From NCBI GenBank assembly GCA_963831705.1, contig CAWHRE010000001.1, positions 62,001-126,000 of the forward strand: a DNA stretch of 64,000 bases, in the 5' to 3' direction. Under the pieces are notes generated by a model. The model ran no database searches, had not been told where the DNA came from, and saw only the letters and a list, made by a program, of their open reading frames with translations. A program made the position numbers and the translations under genes. Position 1 is the first letter of the stretch; each line of letters begins with the position of its first letter. Below are positions 44,621 through 53,711 of this stretch, piece after piece. This stretch comes from DASQPR01 sp963831705. GTDB taxonomy: Bacteria > Actinomycetota > Actinomycetes > Mycobacteriales > Micromonosporaceae.

Positions 44621-45475
44621 TCACGGCGCGACGAGGGTGGCACGATTGGCCAGAAGTCGCAGCAGCCGGTCCACCTCGGTTGCCACGGCCATCCGGCCCT
44701 CGCGTACGTACTGGCGGGGATCGGTCATGTCCGGATCGAGCTCCAGACGGCTGCGGATCGCGCGGGTGAAGAGGCCGTTCAGGTGGGTGGAGATGTTGAT
44801 CTTCGACATGCCGGCCGCGACCGCGGCCGACAGCGATTCATCTGATAGCCCGGAAGAACCATGTAGAACAAGGGGTACGGGTACGTCGGCCGCGAGCTTG
44901 GCGATCAGCCCGAGATCGACCTCCGCCGTCCGGCTGGTCATCGCATGTTCGGTGCCGACCGCGACGGCCAGCGAATCGACGCCGGTAGCGGCCACGAAGC
45001 GCACCGCCGAAGCCGGATCCGTCCGTACGCCCGGCGCGTGCGCACCGTCCTTGCCACCGATCTCGCCGAGTTCGGCCTCGACCGACGCGCCGAATTTATG
45101 GCAGTAGGCGGTGATGTCCCGCGTGCGCGCCACGTTGTCGGCGAAGTCCGACCGGGACGCGTCGAACATGACACTGCGTACGCCCATCCGAAGCCCGTCA
45201 CGCACGATGCTCTCGGTTTCGATGTGATCGAGGTGCACGACGACCGGCACGGTGGCCGCCTCAGCCAGCTCGATTGCACCGCGCAGCAGCGGCGCGAGCG
45301 CACCGTGATACCGGATGCAGTTTTCGCTCAGCTGCAGGACGACCGGCAGTCCGGCGGACCCGGCGCCGGTGACGATCGCCTCGGCATGTTCGAGCAGGAC
45401 CACATTGAATGCGCCCACCCCGAGGCGGTTGCGCCGGGCATCGTCGAGCAATGTCCCCATATGTGCGGTCGTCAC
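44621..45475 (-). CDS. Class II ketose-bisphosphate aldolase (GatY/KbaY type)
   Basis: A 284-residue zinc aldolase that splits tagatose- or fructose-1,6-bisphosphate to DHAP and glyceraldehyde-3-phosphate. Visible landmarks are VGAFNVV, the zinc ligands in VHLDH near 82 and LVLHGSSGLSDE near 205, and GMSKINISTHL near 228. The next steps of the same route are encoded upstream on the same strand (sugar-phosphate kinase, ROK kinase, AgaS-like protein), so tagatose-1,6-bisphosphate from galactosamine is the favoured substrate. The start is GTG. Confidence 0.88.
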   Translation of the reverse strand: MTTAHMGTLLDDARRNRLGVGAFNVVLLEHAEAIVTGAGSAGLPVVLQLSENCIRYHGALAPLLRGAIELAEAATVPVVVHLDHIETESIVRDGLRMGVRSVMFDASRSDFADNVARTRDITAYCHKFGASVEAELGEIGGKDGAHAPGVRTDPASAVRFVAATGVDSLAVAVGTEHAMTSRTAEVDLGLIAKLAADVPVPLVLHGSSGLSDESLSAAVAAGMSKINISTHLNGLFTRAIRSRLELDPDMTDPRQYVREGRMAVATEVDRLLRLLANRATLVAP

Positions 45476-45523
45476 GGTTATCTCCCTGCGGTCTTGTCAC
45501 GGTTGGCTGAGGCGATGCGCACG

Positions 45524-45592
45524 ACGGCTGTCGTGGACGGCGGCACTACGGCTGTCGTGCGGCGGTGTGGCGGTGCGGTGTTACGGCTGTCT
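45524..45592. repeat. Three copies of an ACGGCTGTC motif
   Basis: ACGGCTGTCGTG occurs at 45524-45535 and 45548-45559, and a diverged copy (ACGGCTGTCT) at 45583-45592 in the last codons of the PfkB gene. They may be duplicated scraps of the gene end. CACGAC/GTCGTG also forms a short hairpin here. Confidence 0.5.
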
Positions 45593-46513
45593 TTCGGCGG
45601 TGCGGAAGCGGTGGAACGTAGGCGGATCGAGTTCGCCGGCGGCGGGCGCAAGCACGGCCGCGGCACCGGCCGCATTCGCCCACCGCAGGCAGGTCGGGAT
45701 CGGTTCGGACCGGGCGAGCGCGACCGCGAGTGCGGCGGTGGCCGCATCTCCGGCACCGGTCGGGTTGCCCTCGACCCCCGGGATTGCCGGGACGTGCCAC
45801 GACTCGGCTCCGTCGGTCGCGATCACGCCATGGGCGCCGCGCGTGACGACGACGAGCCCGGCGCCGAGACGGATCAGCCGGGCCATCCGCTGTTCGGTGC
45901 CGCGGCCCTCGATGCTGGCGCGAAGCTCCGCTTCGTTCGGCTTGAGCACGGTCGCGCCGGCCCGGGCCGCGGCCACGAGAGCGGCGCCGGTGGTGTCCAC
46001 AATCGAGGGGATATTGCGCTCGCGGGCCGCGGTCACCCATGCGCCGACCTGTTCCGGATCGGTGTCCGGAGGCAGCGAACCGGATATGACCAGGGCGTCC
46101 GCGGCCGCTACGGCCCGCCGGACGAGCGCCAGCACGTGATGCCAGTCGGCGCCGGCCAGCGGTCGGCCCGGTTCGGCATACACGGTCGCCCGGCCGGCGT
46201 CGTCAACCACGGTGACCGTCGTACGCGTCTCGCCGTCGACCGGGCAGACCAGTGCGGTGTCGCCTTCGACCCGCAGCCGTTCGGCCATCCAATCGCCGCC
46301 CGTACCGCCGAGTGGCAACACCGACGTCGTGGACGCGCCGAGCAAGCGAGCGACCCGGGCGACGTTGACGCCCTTGCCACCGGCGCGTCGTAGCGGATCA
46401 ACCACGCGATGCGTACGCCCGGCGGTGGTCGACGGCACGCGATAGGTCACGTCGATCGCCGGGTTCGGAGTGAGGACCGCGACGCGTACCGGCCGGTCCT
46501 GTCGGTCAGTCAT
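45581..46513 (-). CDS. PfkB-family 1-phosphofructokinase / tagatose-6-phosphate kinase
   Basis: A 310-residue sugar-phosphate kinase. The start LTPNPAIDVTYRV and GGKGVNVARVARLLG near 40 are typical of the FruK/LacC group, and the anion hole/catalytic base lies in GNPTGAGDAATAAL near 247. In this gene set it most likely makes tagatose-1,6-bisphosphate for the neighbouring aldolase; 1-phosphofructokinase is the alternative. The ATG overlaps the ROK stop by 8 bases. Confidence 0.9.
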   Translation of the reverse strand: MTDRQDRPVRVAVLTPNPAIDVTYRVPSTTAGRTHRVVDPLRRAGGKGVNVARVARLLGASTTSVLPLGGTGGDWMAERLRVEGDTALVCPVDGETRTTVTVVDDAGRATVYAEPGRPLAGADWHHVLALVRRAVAAADALVISGSLPPDTDPEQVGAWVTAARERNIPSIVDTTGAALVAAARAGATVLKPNEAELRASIEGRGTEQRMARLIRLGAGLVVVTRGAHGVIATDGAESWHVPAIPGVEGNPTGAGDAATAALAVALARSEPIPTCLRWANAAGAAAVLAPAAGELDPPTFHRFRTAERQP

Positions 46514-47366
46514 GACGGCCTCGCGCGATCCGCACTGCGCCGACCAGGGCGGAGTCCGCGCCGTAGCGTGATGTCCGCAGTTCCGGGCGCAACAATTCGG
46601 GCAGCCGCGCGCTGACGGCTTCGGCCACCGGGGCGAGCAGAAGGTCCCCGGAGCGGCTGAGTCCGCCGCCCAGGATGACGATGCGAGGTGCCAGCGTGGC
46701 GCCGATCCACGCGATCGTCTCCGCCAGCGCCGCCACCGCGTCAGACCAGATTCGCATTGCCACGTCGTCACCTGCGCGGACCAGCCGTGCCACCGTCTCG
46801 CCGTCGTCCACCCGCGCGCGCCGGGCGATGCCACTGGCCGAGCAGATCTCCTCGATCCGGCTACCGGCGAGCGGGCCATCGGTCAGCACGTACTGGCCGA
46901 TCTCGCCGGCCCGCGGGCCGAGGGGCAGCATGGCCGGTCCACGGGTGAACGCCGCCGATACGCCGGTGCCGAGCGGGATGAATGCGACGACGTCGTTCGG
47001 GCCTGCGCCGGCCGCGACGCCTTCGACGATCGCAGCCGTGTGTACGTCGTGTCCGAACCCGACCGGCCGCTCGAGCGCTTCCGTGACCATTTGCCGAACC
47101 GGCAGGTCACGCCACCCGAGATTGGCCGAGTAGACGCAGACACCGGCGGATTCGTCGACGATGCCGGGACACACGACGCCGATCGCATCCGGCTCGGTGA
47201 CCCGCGTTGCGGCGGCAGCGATCCGGCTGACCGCGTCAATCGTGGTCCGGCCCGACGGATCGTCGCGAGGAGTGGAAACACGCCATTCGCCGAGCGCTAC
47301 ACCGCCCTCGGCCAGTCTGGCCTTGATCCCGGTCCCGCCGATGTCGATACCGAGCCGAACTCTCAC
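46506..47366 (-). CDS. ROK-family sugar kinase
   Basis: A 286-residue ROK kinase. The ATP-binding motif is LGIDIGGTGIKARL at the start, and the ROK core DVHTAAIVEG with the catalytic Asp lies near 105. The usual ROK zinc-binding Cys cluster (CGXXGCXE) is absent; the equivalent site reads GSRIEEICSASG. It would phosphorylate the sugar brought in by the ABC importer, replacing the PTS step of enterobacterial aga pathways. The GTG start overlaps the SIS-gene stop (GTGA). Confidence 0.88.
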   Translation of the reverse strand: MRVRLGIDIGGTGIKARLAEGGVALGEWRVSTPRDDPSGRTTIDAVSRIAAAATRVTEPDAIGVVCPGIVDESAGVCVYSANLGWRDLPVRQMVTEALERPVGFGHDVHTAAIVEGVAAGAGPNDVVAFIPLGTGVSAAFTRGPAMLPLGPRAGEIGQYVLTDGPLAGSRIEEICSASGIARRARVDDGETVARLVRAGDDVAMRIWSDAVAALAETIAWIGATLAPRIVILGGGLSRSGDLLLAPVAEAVSARLPELLRPELRTSRYGADSALVGAVRIARGRHD

Positions 47367-48244
47367 GAGCCGAGAATGACGGCGCGCGTGAGGGCGCGAG
47401 GGTTGTCCGGGTCCAGGCCGCGCTGGCCGGCGAGCGCGACCGCGAAGCGCTGCGCAATCGTCAGGCCGACCATCGGGTCGACGTCGTGGCGTACGTGCGT
47501 GGCGCCGGTACGTGCGATGTCGTCGTCCAGCCCGGGCGGCATTTCACCAAGCGACCAGACCAGCCGGTCCGGCTGCGCGATCGCGATCGGACCGTGCCGG
47601 TACTCCATCGCGGGGTACGCCTCGGCCCACAGCTGCGCCGATTCGCGGACCTTGAGCGCGGCCTCGTAGGCGAAACCGACCGCGGCACCGCGACCCAAGA
47701 ACGTCACCTGGCGCGCCGTCAGCAGGTCGTCGATGTCGACGAGGAACGCCTTTTCGGCGTCCTCGATCAGCGGCCGGACATCCTCGCCGAGATGCGCGCG
47801 GAGCAGGGTCAGGACGGTGGTCGGAAAGCGGGTCTGGACAACCGAACGCTCATCCGCGAACGGCAGCGCGATGTTGTCCCGGGCCATCGTCGCGACCGGC
47901 GTGTCGTCCGAGCCGGTGATCGCGAGCGTCCTGGCGTCGCCAACGCGTTCGAGGAAGTCGATCACCTCGGTCGTCGTACCGGAACGGGAGAGCGCGATGA
48001 CCCGGTCGTACTCACGGCCATGCGGGTACTCCGATGTGACGAAGGCATCGGTAACGCCGTGTCCGGCCGCTTCGCGCGTCGCCGCGTACGCCATCGCCAT
48101 GAATGCGCTGGTGCCGCAACCGACGATTGCGACTCGCTCGCCACGTTGGGGGAGGAGCTTCTCGAAGGTCGGCAGCGCCGCGAGGGCCGTACGCCAGCAC
48201 TCCGGCTGGGATGCGATCTCGGCGTCGACGAACGAGTCGGCCAT
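47363..48244 (-). CDS. AgaS-like SIS-domain aminosugar-phosphate isomerase/deaminase
   Basis: A 293-residue protein with two SIS domains (about 20-160 and 175-290). Landmarks: VAIVGCGTSAFMAM near 38, LSRSGTTTEVIDFLE near 85 and AMEYRHGPIAI near 212, which is typical of AgaS and of the isomerase half of GlmS. It should convert galactosamine-6-phosphate to tagatose-6-phosphate (or glucosamine-6-phosphate to fructose-6-phosphate) with loss of ammonia. AGGAG lies before the ATG at 48244. It is the first gene of the minus-strand operon and divergent from the regulator. Confidence 0.85.
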   Translation of the reverse strand: MADSFVDAEIASQPECWRTALAALPTFEKLLPQRGERVAIVGCGTSAFMAMAYAATREAAGHGVTDAFVTSEYPHGREYDRVIALSRSGTTTEVIDFLERVGDARTLAITGSDDTPVATMARDNIALPFADERSVVQTRFPTTVLTLLRAHLGEDVRPLIEDAEKAFLVDIDDLLTARQVTFLGRGAAVGFAYEAALKVRESAQLWAEAYPAMEYRHGPIAIAQPDRLVWSLGEMPPGLDDDIARTGATHVRHDVDPMVGLTIAQRFAVALAGQRGLDPDNPRALTRAVILGS

Positions 48245-48301
48245 GGGGTCTCCTAATTCATTGGGCCCGGGAGCCACGGTGATCGCTGTGTCGACTGATA
48301 A

Positions 48302-48336
48302 TGAGCGAAACTAAGCGATGTCGTCAAGTTCGCTCA
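48302..48336. promoter_or_regulatory. Inverted-repeat operator between the SIS and DeoR genes
   Basis: Perfect arms TGAGCGAA (48302-48309) and TTCGCTCA (48329-48336), 19-base spacer, with an extra half-site TAAGCGA between them. Position and symmetry fit the DeoR protein repressing both its own gene and the catabolic operon. Confidence 0.6.
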
Positions 48337-48402
48337 CTACACAAAAGGGTAGGTGCCAGTACAGTGAGATTCGCAGCACCGACTACGACCCGCGAGGAAG
48401 CC

Positions 48403-49188
48403 ATGACCCAGCAGCAGCGTCTGAACGCTCTACTCGACCTGATCACCGAGCGGGGGAGCGTCTCGATCCCGGAGATCATCGAAGGGCTCGGTGTGTCGGC
48501 GCCGACCGCGCGGCGCTACCTGACCGCCCTCGCCGACCAGCGTCTGGTCACGCGTACGCACGGTGGTGCATCCGTACTGGGCAGCGGTTATGAGTTGCCG
48601 CTGCAGTACAAGGTGGCGCGGCAGGCGGAGGCGAAGATTTCGATCGGCCGGGCCGCGGCGGCGCTGATCAACCCGGGCGATTCGGTGGGTCTCAACGGTG
48701 GTACGACGACCACTGAGGTGGCCCGTGCGATCGGCCGGCAGTTGCACGGTCCGGACGACGTCGACACCTCGCTCACACTGGTGACGAACGCGCTCAATAT
48801 CGCTTACGAGGTGTCGATACGACCGCAGATCAAGCTGGTGGTGACCGGCGGCGTGTCTCGCCGACAGTCGTACGAGCTGGTCGGACCGCTGGTCAACCGC
48901 ACCCTCTCCGACGTCGCGCTGGACATCGTGATCCTCGGCGTGGACGGATTGAGCACGCAATTCGGGGCGACCACCGTGCACGAGAGCGAGGCCGAGGTCA
49001 GTCAGCGCTTCATTGACGTGGCCAAGCGCATCGTGGTGGTGGCCGATGCGACCAAGATCGAACGCGTTACGTTCGGGCGCATCTGCCCCTTGAGCCGCCT
49101 TGACGTGCTGGTCACCGACGCACCGGTGAGCGGTGACTTTGCGCGCGCGCTCGATCTGGCCCGCGTTGACGTCATCGTGGCCGAATAA
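48403..49188 (+). CDS. DeoR/AgaR-family transcriptional repressor
   Basis: A 261-residue DeoR regulator. The N-terminal winged helix (about 1-60: RLNALLDLITERGSVSIPEIIEGLGVSAPTARRYL) is followed by TRTHGGASV, the usual linker, and a sugar-phosphate sensing domain with GLNGGTTTTEVAR near 105 and VVADATKIERVTF near 215. Its effector is probably a sugar phosphate of the adjoining pathway. GAGGAA precedes the ATG. It is divergent from the catabolic operon and 239 bases upstream of the ABC importer. Confidence 0.92.
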   Translation: MTQQQRLNALLDLITERGSVSIPEIIEGLGVSAPTARRYLTALADQRLVTRTHGGASVLGSGYELPLQYKVARQAEAKISIGRAAAALINPGDSVGLNGGTTTTEVARAIGRQLHGPDDVDTSLTLVTNALNIAYEVSIRPQIKLVVTGGVSRRQSYELVGPLVNRTLSDVALDIVILGVDGLSTQFGATTVHESEAEVSQRFIDVAKRIVVVADATKIERVTFGRICPLSRLDVLVTDAPVSGDFARALDLARVDVIVAE

Positions 49189-49200
49189 GAGCGATCGCTC
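49189..49200. promoter_or_regulatory. Palindrome GAGCGATCGCTC after the DeoR gene
   Basis: A perfect 12-bp palindrome directly after the stop codon. It contains the same GAGCGA half-site as the operator at 48302-48336 and lies upstream of the importer genes, so it may be a second DeoR-binding site. Confidence 0.45.
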
Positions 49201-49427
49201 ACGCGGATAACCGCAGGTCAGTTGCTATCTGCGCATTCGAGCAAGCTTCCGTGATCGGTCTGTGATCGATTGTGCTCTTTTAAAACATCAGATGAGCGGT
49301 TAGAGTCAGCCAACTGATCGTTCCGGGTAAGCAGACCGCTCGCTTTCGCCGCGCGACCCGCCTTCCGGAACGTCCTCGCAGTCCAGTGTCTTGCGGATTA
49401 ACACCCGAGAAAGCGAGAACCCCCCTC

Positions 49428-50675
49428 ATGGATAAACGACTCAAGCCTCGGCTGATGGGCACGGCCGTCGCGCTCGCCCTAGCGGTTACCGGAATCGCCG
49501 GCTGTTCATCCTCCAGCTCCTCGGCCAAGGGCGGACCGGTGACGCTCAAGCTGGTCGCCGCCGACTACGGCACCGGTGCCAGCAACGCCAGCCAGAAGTA
49601 CTGGCAGGGCATCGCGGACGATTTCCACAAGGCGAACCCCGACATCACGGTGACGGTGCAGACCATCAACTGGAACGACTTCGACAACCAGGTCCAGACG
49701 ATGATCCAGAACAAGCAGTACCCGGACATCACCGAGGGCGACTACTTCTCGACGTACGCGCAGGAAGGTCTGCTGTACTCGGCCGACCAGGTCCTGTCCA
49801 ACCCGGGCGACCTACTCTCCGCGTTCAAGGAGCAGGGCAGCTACCAGGGCGTTCAGTACGGCATGCCGTTCACCACCAGCTCCCGGACGCTGTTCTACAA
49901 CAAGAAGCTGTTCGCGGCCGCGGGCATCACCGCAGCTCCCGGATCGTGGGCCGACGTCCAGACGGACGCCGCTGCGATCAAGGCAAAGGGCCAGACCGGT
50001 TTCGGACTGCCGCTCGGCTCCGAGGAAGCACAGGCCGAGTCGCTCCTGTGGATGCTCGGCAACGGTGGTGGCTACCAGACCGACGGCAAGTACTCGATCG
50101 ACAGCCCGGCCAACGTCCAAACGTTCCAGTTCCTGAACACGCTGGTTTCGGCGGGCGACACCGAGCCGAACCCGGCCTCGGTCAACCGGACCGATCTGTG
50201 GCAGAAGTTCGCGCAGGGTCAGGTCGGCATGATCAACGGCTCGCCGGCGCTCATCCCGCTCATCCAGTCCGCCGGTGTCCTCCAGGACTCCGACTGGGCG
50301 TCGGTGCCGATCGCCGGTAAGAACGGTCCGCTCACCGCAACGCTCGGCGTCTGCGACAACGTCGCCGCGTTCAAGAACAACGGCCACCAGGCGGAGATCA
50401 AGAAGTTCCTTGACTTCACCTACCAGCAGCAGTACCAGGTCCAGTTCGACAAGGAGTACGACCTGCTCCCGGCTACCACCTCCGCCTCGACCGCGCTGGC
50501 CGGCGACGCGGTGTTCGCGCCGTTCCTGAAGGCACTGCCGAACTCGGTTCAGTACCCGAGCGACACCGCGTGGCCGCCGCTGAAGACGAAGATCCAGCAG
50601 ACGATCGGTACCGCGGTCACCACCGACCCGAGTAAGGTCCTCGGTCAACTGCAGCAACTGACGACAAAGAGCTGA
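49428..50675 (+). CDS. CUT1-type sugar-binding lipoprotein
   Basis: A 415-residue family-1 solute-binding protein. The lipobox V-T-G-I-A-G-C puts the lipid Cys near residue 25, followed by a Ser-rich linker. Later WNDFDNQVQTMIQNKQYPDI and the SRTLFYNKKLFAAAGI segment (about 130-155) are typical. It feeds the two permeases that follow. The cognate ATPase is not in this operon; CUT1 systems often share one (MsiK-like) encoded elsewhere. Confidence 0.92.
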   Translation: MDKRLKPRLMGTAVALALAVTGIAGCSSSSSSAKGGPVTLKLVAADYGTGASNASQKYWQGIADDFHKANPDITVTVQTINWNDFDNQVQTMIQNKQYPDITEGDYFSTYAQEGLLYSADQVLSNPGDLLSAFKEQGSYQGVQYGMPFTTSSRTLFYNKKLFAAAGITAAPGSWADVQTDAAAIKAKGQTGFGLPLGSEEAQAESLLWMLGNGGGYQTDGKYSIDSPANVQTFQFLNTLVSAGDTEPNPASVNRTDLWQKFAQGQVGMINGSPALIPLIQSAGVLQDSDWASVPIAGKNGPLTATLGVCDNVAAFKNNGHQAEIKKFLDFTYQQQYQVQFDKEYDLLPATTSASTALAGDAVFAPFLKALPNSVQYPSDTAWPPLKTKIQQTIGTAVTTDPSKVLGQLQQLTTKS

Positions 50676-50694
50676 CCCTAGCTGCATGAGGTGT

Positions 50695-50726
50695 CCACGG
50701 GTGCGTGCCGATGCACGCACCCGTGG
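50695..50726 (+). terminator. Strong hairpin between binding protein and permease
   Basis: Perfect 14-bp arms CCACGGGTGCGTGC / GCACGCACCCGTGG with a 4-base loop. Such hairpins commonly protect or attenuate the transcript so that binding protein exceeds permease. Confidence 0.65.
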
Positions 50727-50751
50727 CCCGTTCTAGACGAAAGGGTTTCAG

Positions 50752-51678
50752 GTGGTCACCCCCCGTATCACACCGGCGCGGTCGCGGCGGTCAAGCTCGA
50801 TGGTCCGGCGACTCCAGCCCGTTCTCTGGGTGGGACCGGCGACCGCGCTCATCGCCATCGTCGTGCTGTGGCCGGTCGTCGTAATGATCAAGTCGTCATC
50901 GCTGAAGATCAGCGCGGACGGATTCGTGCTCGGCAGCGCCGGTTGGAACAACTTCGACGAACTCTTCGATGAGCCCGATCTCACCGGTGTTCTGTTGCGT
51001 ACCGCCCTGTGGGTCGTCGGGGTCGTCGTCATCACGATGCTGATCTCGCTCGCGCTCGCGCAGCTGTTCAACCAGCGCTTTCCCGGCCGGCGCGTCACGC
51101 GCTGGGCACTGATCGTCCCGTGGGCCTGCTCGGTGATCATGACGTCCCTGATCTTCCGGTGGGCGCTCGACGCCAACAACGGCGTCATCAACGTGATCCT
51201 GCACGACCTGGGCATCGTCCACACACTCAACTCCGAGCAGTCGGACTGGCTCGGCCGTCCGGTACCGGCGTTTCTCTGGATGATGGCGGTCGCGGTCTTC
51301 GTGTCCCTGCCATTCTCGACGTACGCGATCCTGGCCGGTCTCCAGTCGATCCCCGGCGAGGTATTCGAAGCGGCCAGCATCGATGGCGCCGGTACGTTCC
51401 GGCGCTACCTGCACGTGACGCTGCCGCTGGTGCGGCCGGCCATCATCGTGGCCGCACTGATCAACGTGATCAACGTGTTCAACTCGTTCCCGATCATCTG
51501 GGAGATGACGCGCGGCGGGCCCGGCTACTCGACCAGTACGACCACCACGTTCATGTTCATCCTGAAGCAGGGCTACATCGGGGAGTCGGCGGCCATGTCC
51601 GTCATCAACTTCACGTTGGTCATTCTCATCGTGCTCGTATTCCTGCGAGTCACCCGCTGGCGGGAGCAGACCGCATGA
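50752..51678 (+). CDS. CUT1 sugar ABC permease, first subunit
   Basis: A 308-residue permease of the MalF/UgpA type with six helices. The ATPase-contact loop EVFEAASIDGAGTFRRYLHVTLPLVRPA (about 203-230) is the hallmark EAA motif. Start GTG at 50752; stop overlaps the next gene (ATGA). Confidence 0.92.
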   Translation: MVTPRITPARSRRSSSMVRRLQPVLWVGPATALIAIVVLWPVVVMIKSSSLKISADGFVLGSAGWNNFDELFDEPDLTGVLLRTALWVVGVVVITMLISLALAQLFNQRFPGRRVTRWALIVPWACSVIMTSLIFRWALDANNGVINVILHDLGIVHTLNSEQSDWLGRPVPAFLWMMAVAVFVSLPFSTYAILAGLQSIPGEVFEAASIDGAGTFRRYLHVTLPLVRPAIIVAALINVINVFNSFPIIWEMTRGGPGYSTSTTTTFMFILKQGYIGESAAMSVINFTLVILIVLVFLRVTRWREQTA

Positions 51679-52565
51679 CGACCACGACATCGATCCCGGC
51701 ACAGCGCTCGGTCCCGGCCGTCATTCCGGCTCCGAGACGCAATCCGTTCCGGCACCGCCGGGTCATCATCATCTCGGTCCTCGCGTACGCGGTCGCACTG
51801 ATCTTCTTGTTGCCGTACATCGAAATGGTGATCGTGGCGGTCCGTCCCAAGGACCAGCTACTGTCCGCGAACCTGTTGCCGACGCGAGCCGACTGGTCCA
51901 ATTTCGTCACCATCTGGTCCACCGGGTTCGGCAGTAACCTGCTGACCAGCTTGCAGATCGCGGCGGGCGCGACCGTGCTGGTGCTGGTGGTGGCGCTGCC
52001 GGCCGCGTATTACAGCGCGCGTCATCGCTTCCGCGGCCGTACGGTGTTCCTGCTGCTGGTGCTCGCCACCCAGATGTTCCAGCCGGCCGCGATGCTGGTC
52101 GGCATCCAGCGTGAGTTCCTCTCGTTCAACCTGCCGTCGCCGACGCTTTCGTTGATCATCGTCAACGCCGGCTTCAACATGGCGTTCGCGGTGTGGATCC
52201 TCAACGCATTCTTCTCGTCGATTCCGGTCGAGCTGGAAGAGGCCGCGATGGTGGACGGTTCCAGCCGACTCGGCGCCGTCCTGCGGATCACACTGCCGAT
52301 GGCGGCGCCGGGCATCGTCACCGCGCTTATCTTCACGTTCATCTGCGCGTGGAACGAGTTCCTGGTCGCCCTCACGCTGACGTTGGGCTCGCCGCCCAGT
52401 CAGCGCCCGCTGACGGTGGGTATCAACGACTACGTAGGCCAGTACTCGGTGGACTGGGGGCACCTGTTCGCGGGTTCCCTGATCGCAACGATTCCGGTGA
52501 TCATCCTGTTCGCGTTCATCGAGCGCAAGGTGGTAAGTGGCCTGACAGCGGGCTCGATCAAGTAA
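51675..52565 (+). CDS. CUT1 sugar ABC permease, second subunit
   Basis: A 296-residue MalG/UgpE-type permease. It has a Pro-rich N-terminal tail (about 1-30), six helices and the EAA loop ELEEAAMVDGSSRLGAVLRITLPMAAPG near 185-212. Starts inside the stop of the first permease. A family-2 palindrome follows as terminator. Confidence 0.92.
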   Translation: MTTTTSIPAQRSVPAVIPAPRRNPFRHRRVIIISVLAYAVALIFLLPYIEMVIVAVRPKDQLLSANLLPTRADWSNFVTIWSTGFGSNLLTSLQIAAGATVLVLVVALPAAYYSARHRFRGRTVFLLLVLATQMFQPAAMLVGIQREFLSFNLPSPTLSLIIVNAGFNMAFAVWILNAFFSSIPVELEEAAMVDGSSRLGAVLRITLPMAAPGIVTALIFTFICAWNEFLVALTLTLGSPPSQRPLTVGINDYVGQYSVDWGHLFAGSLIATIPVIILFAFIERKVVSGLTAGSIK

Positions 52566-52570
52566 CTCTG

Positions 52571-52634
52571 CGTTGATCATGGGGTTGATGTCGTCATCCG
52601 CTGCGGAATGACAGCATCAACCCCATGATCGTCG
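52571..52634. repeat. 64-bp palindrome, family 2, copy A
   Basis: Arms GATCATGGGGTTGATG / CATCAACCCCATGATC (16 bp, perfect) plus a second paired block. It fills the gap between the convergent permease and GAP-family genes and so can act as a two-way terminator. A same-length copy lies at 63552-63615. Confidence 0.85.
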
Positions 52635-52970
52635 TTAAAGACCGGCGATTCCTTTGCCGATGAGGACTACACCGATCACCGCGAACAACACGACCATCAC
52701 CACGAGCTTGATGACGCCCCCGGCCGTGGATCCGCCGCCGGCGTTGGACAGGCCGAGCGTCCTCGCGAGGACCGTGAAGACGGTGATCGTCACTACGATC
52801 CCCGCGAGCCAGCCGATCAGGAAACCAATGGAGGCCGCGCCCGCGCGAGCGGACAACAGCATCAGGATCACGGCGATGATCGGCGCGGGGCTGATGGCCA
52901 CCCCCAGCGCGAGGGGCAGTACCTCACCGATCACTTCGCCGATACGGGTAATACTGGCACTTAGTGGCAT
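52635..52970 (-). CDS. GAP/SfLAP-family membrane protein, short form
   Basis: A 111-residue membrane protein with about three helices. The start IGEVIGEVLPLALGVAISPAPIIAVILMLLS is the hallmark of the GAP (sulfolipid-1-addressing) family, which normally has about 220 residues and six helices. This copy stops after the third helix, with the stop codon touching the family-2 palindrome. It may be a natural half-size form or a truncated remnant. Confidence 0.8.
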   Translation of the reverse strand: MPLSASITRIGEVIGEVLPLALGVAISPAPIIAVILMLLSARAGAASIGFLIGWLAGIVVTITVFTVLARTLGLSNAGGGSTAGGVIKLVVMVVLFAVIGVVLIGKGIAGL

Positions 52971-53102
52971 CTTTCAACAGCTAATCGCCGCGCTTACCCG
53001 GCAGTCGGTTACGCGTTGATCGGTCACGCATCGATCGGTCACGAGTCGATCGGTCAGGAATCGAGAAGCGGTTTTACCGGTGTGGAACATAGCGTCACCG
53101 GT

Positions 53103-53711
53103 ATGACTTCCATCGAATACGTAACTCTCGAAGTACCCAATGTCGACGCCGCCGAGCGTTTCTACTCGACCGCGTTCGGCCTGGACAAGCAGGTACGCCT
53201 GCGCGCAACGGAGGCGCCGACGACCGGCTTCCGAGCCTTCACGCTCTCGCTCACCGTGTCGCAGCCGGCGAATGCGAACCTCCTGCTCGACGCCGCTCTG
53301 AAGGTCGGTGCCACGTCGTTGAAGCCGGCCGCGAAGTCGCTGTGGGGCTACGGCGGCGTCGTACAGGCGCCGGACGGGGCGATTTGGAAGATCGCGACGT
53401 CGTCGAAGAAGGACACCGGACCCGCGAGCAAGGAGATCGACTCCGTCGTTCTGCTGATCGGCGCCGGTGACGTGGCCGTGAGCAAACAGTTCTATGTCGA
53501 GCACGGGCTGGCCGTCGGGAAGAGCTTCGGCCGCAAGTACGTCGAGTTCGACACCGGTTCAAGCCCGGTCAAGCTCGGCCTGTACGGGCGAAAGGCGCTG
53601 GCCAAGGATGCCGGCGTCGGGCCGGAGGGAAGCGGATCCCATCGGCTGGCGATCGCCGGTGACCTCGGCAGCTTCACCGACCCCGACGGGTTCGCCTGGG
53701 AAGCCGCCTGA
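53103..53711 (+). CDS. VOC-fold (glyoxalase-like) protein
   Basis: A 202-residue protein with two VOC modules (about 1-95 and 110-200). The first begins IEYVTLEVPNVDAAERFYSTAFGL, and the second ends SFTDPDGFAWEAA, a common end of antibiotic-binding or glyoxalase-like proteins. Metal ligands are not clearly conserved (no leading H-X-X-L), so it may bind rather than convert a ligand. ATG at 53103. It lies at the start of the peptide/ligase region and could be part of it, for example as a resistance protein. Confidence 0.8.
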   Translation: MTSIEYVTLEVPNVDAAERFYSTAFGLDKQVRLRATEAPTTGFRAFTLSLTVSQPANANLLLDAALKVGATSLKPAAKSLWGYGGVVQAPDGAIWKIATSSKKDTGPASKEIDSVVLLIGAGDVAVSKQFYVEHGLAVGKSFGRKYVEFDTGSSPVKLGLYGRKALAKDAGVGPEGSGSHRLAIAGDLGSFTDPDGFAWEAA

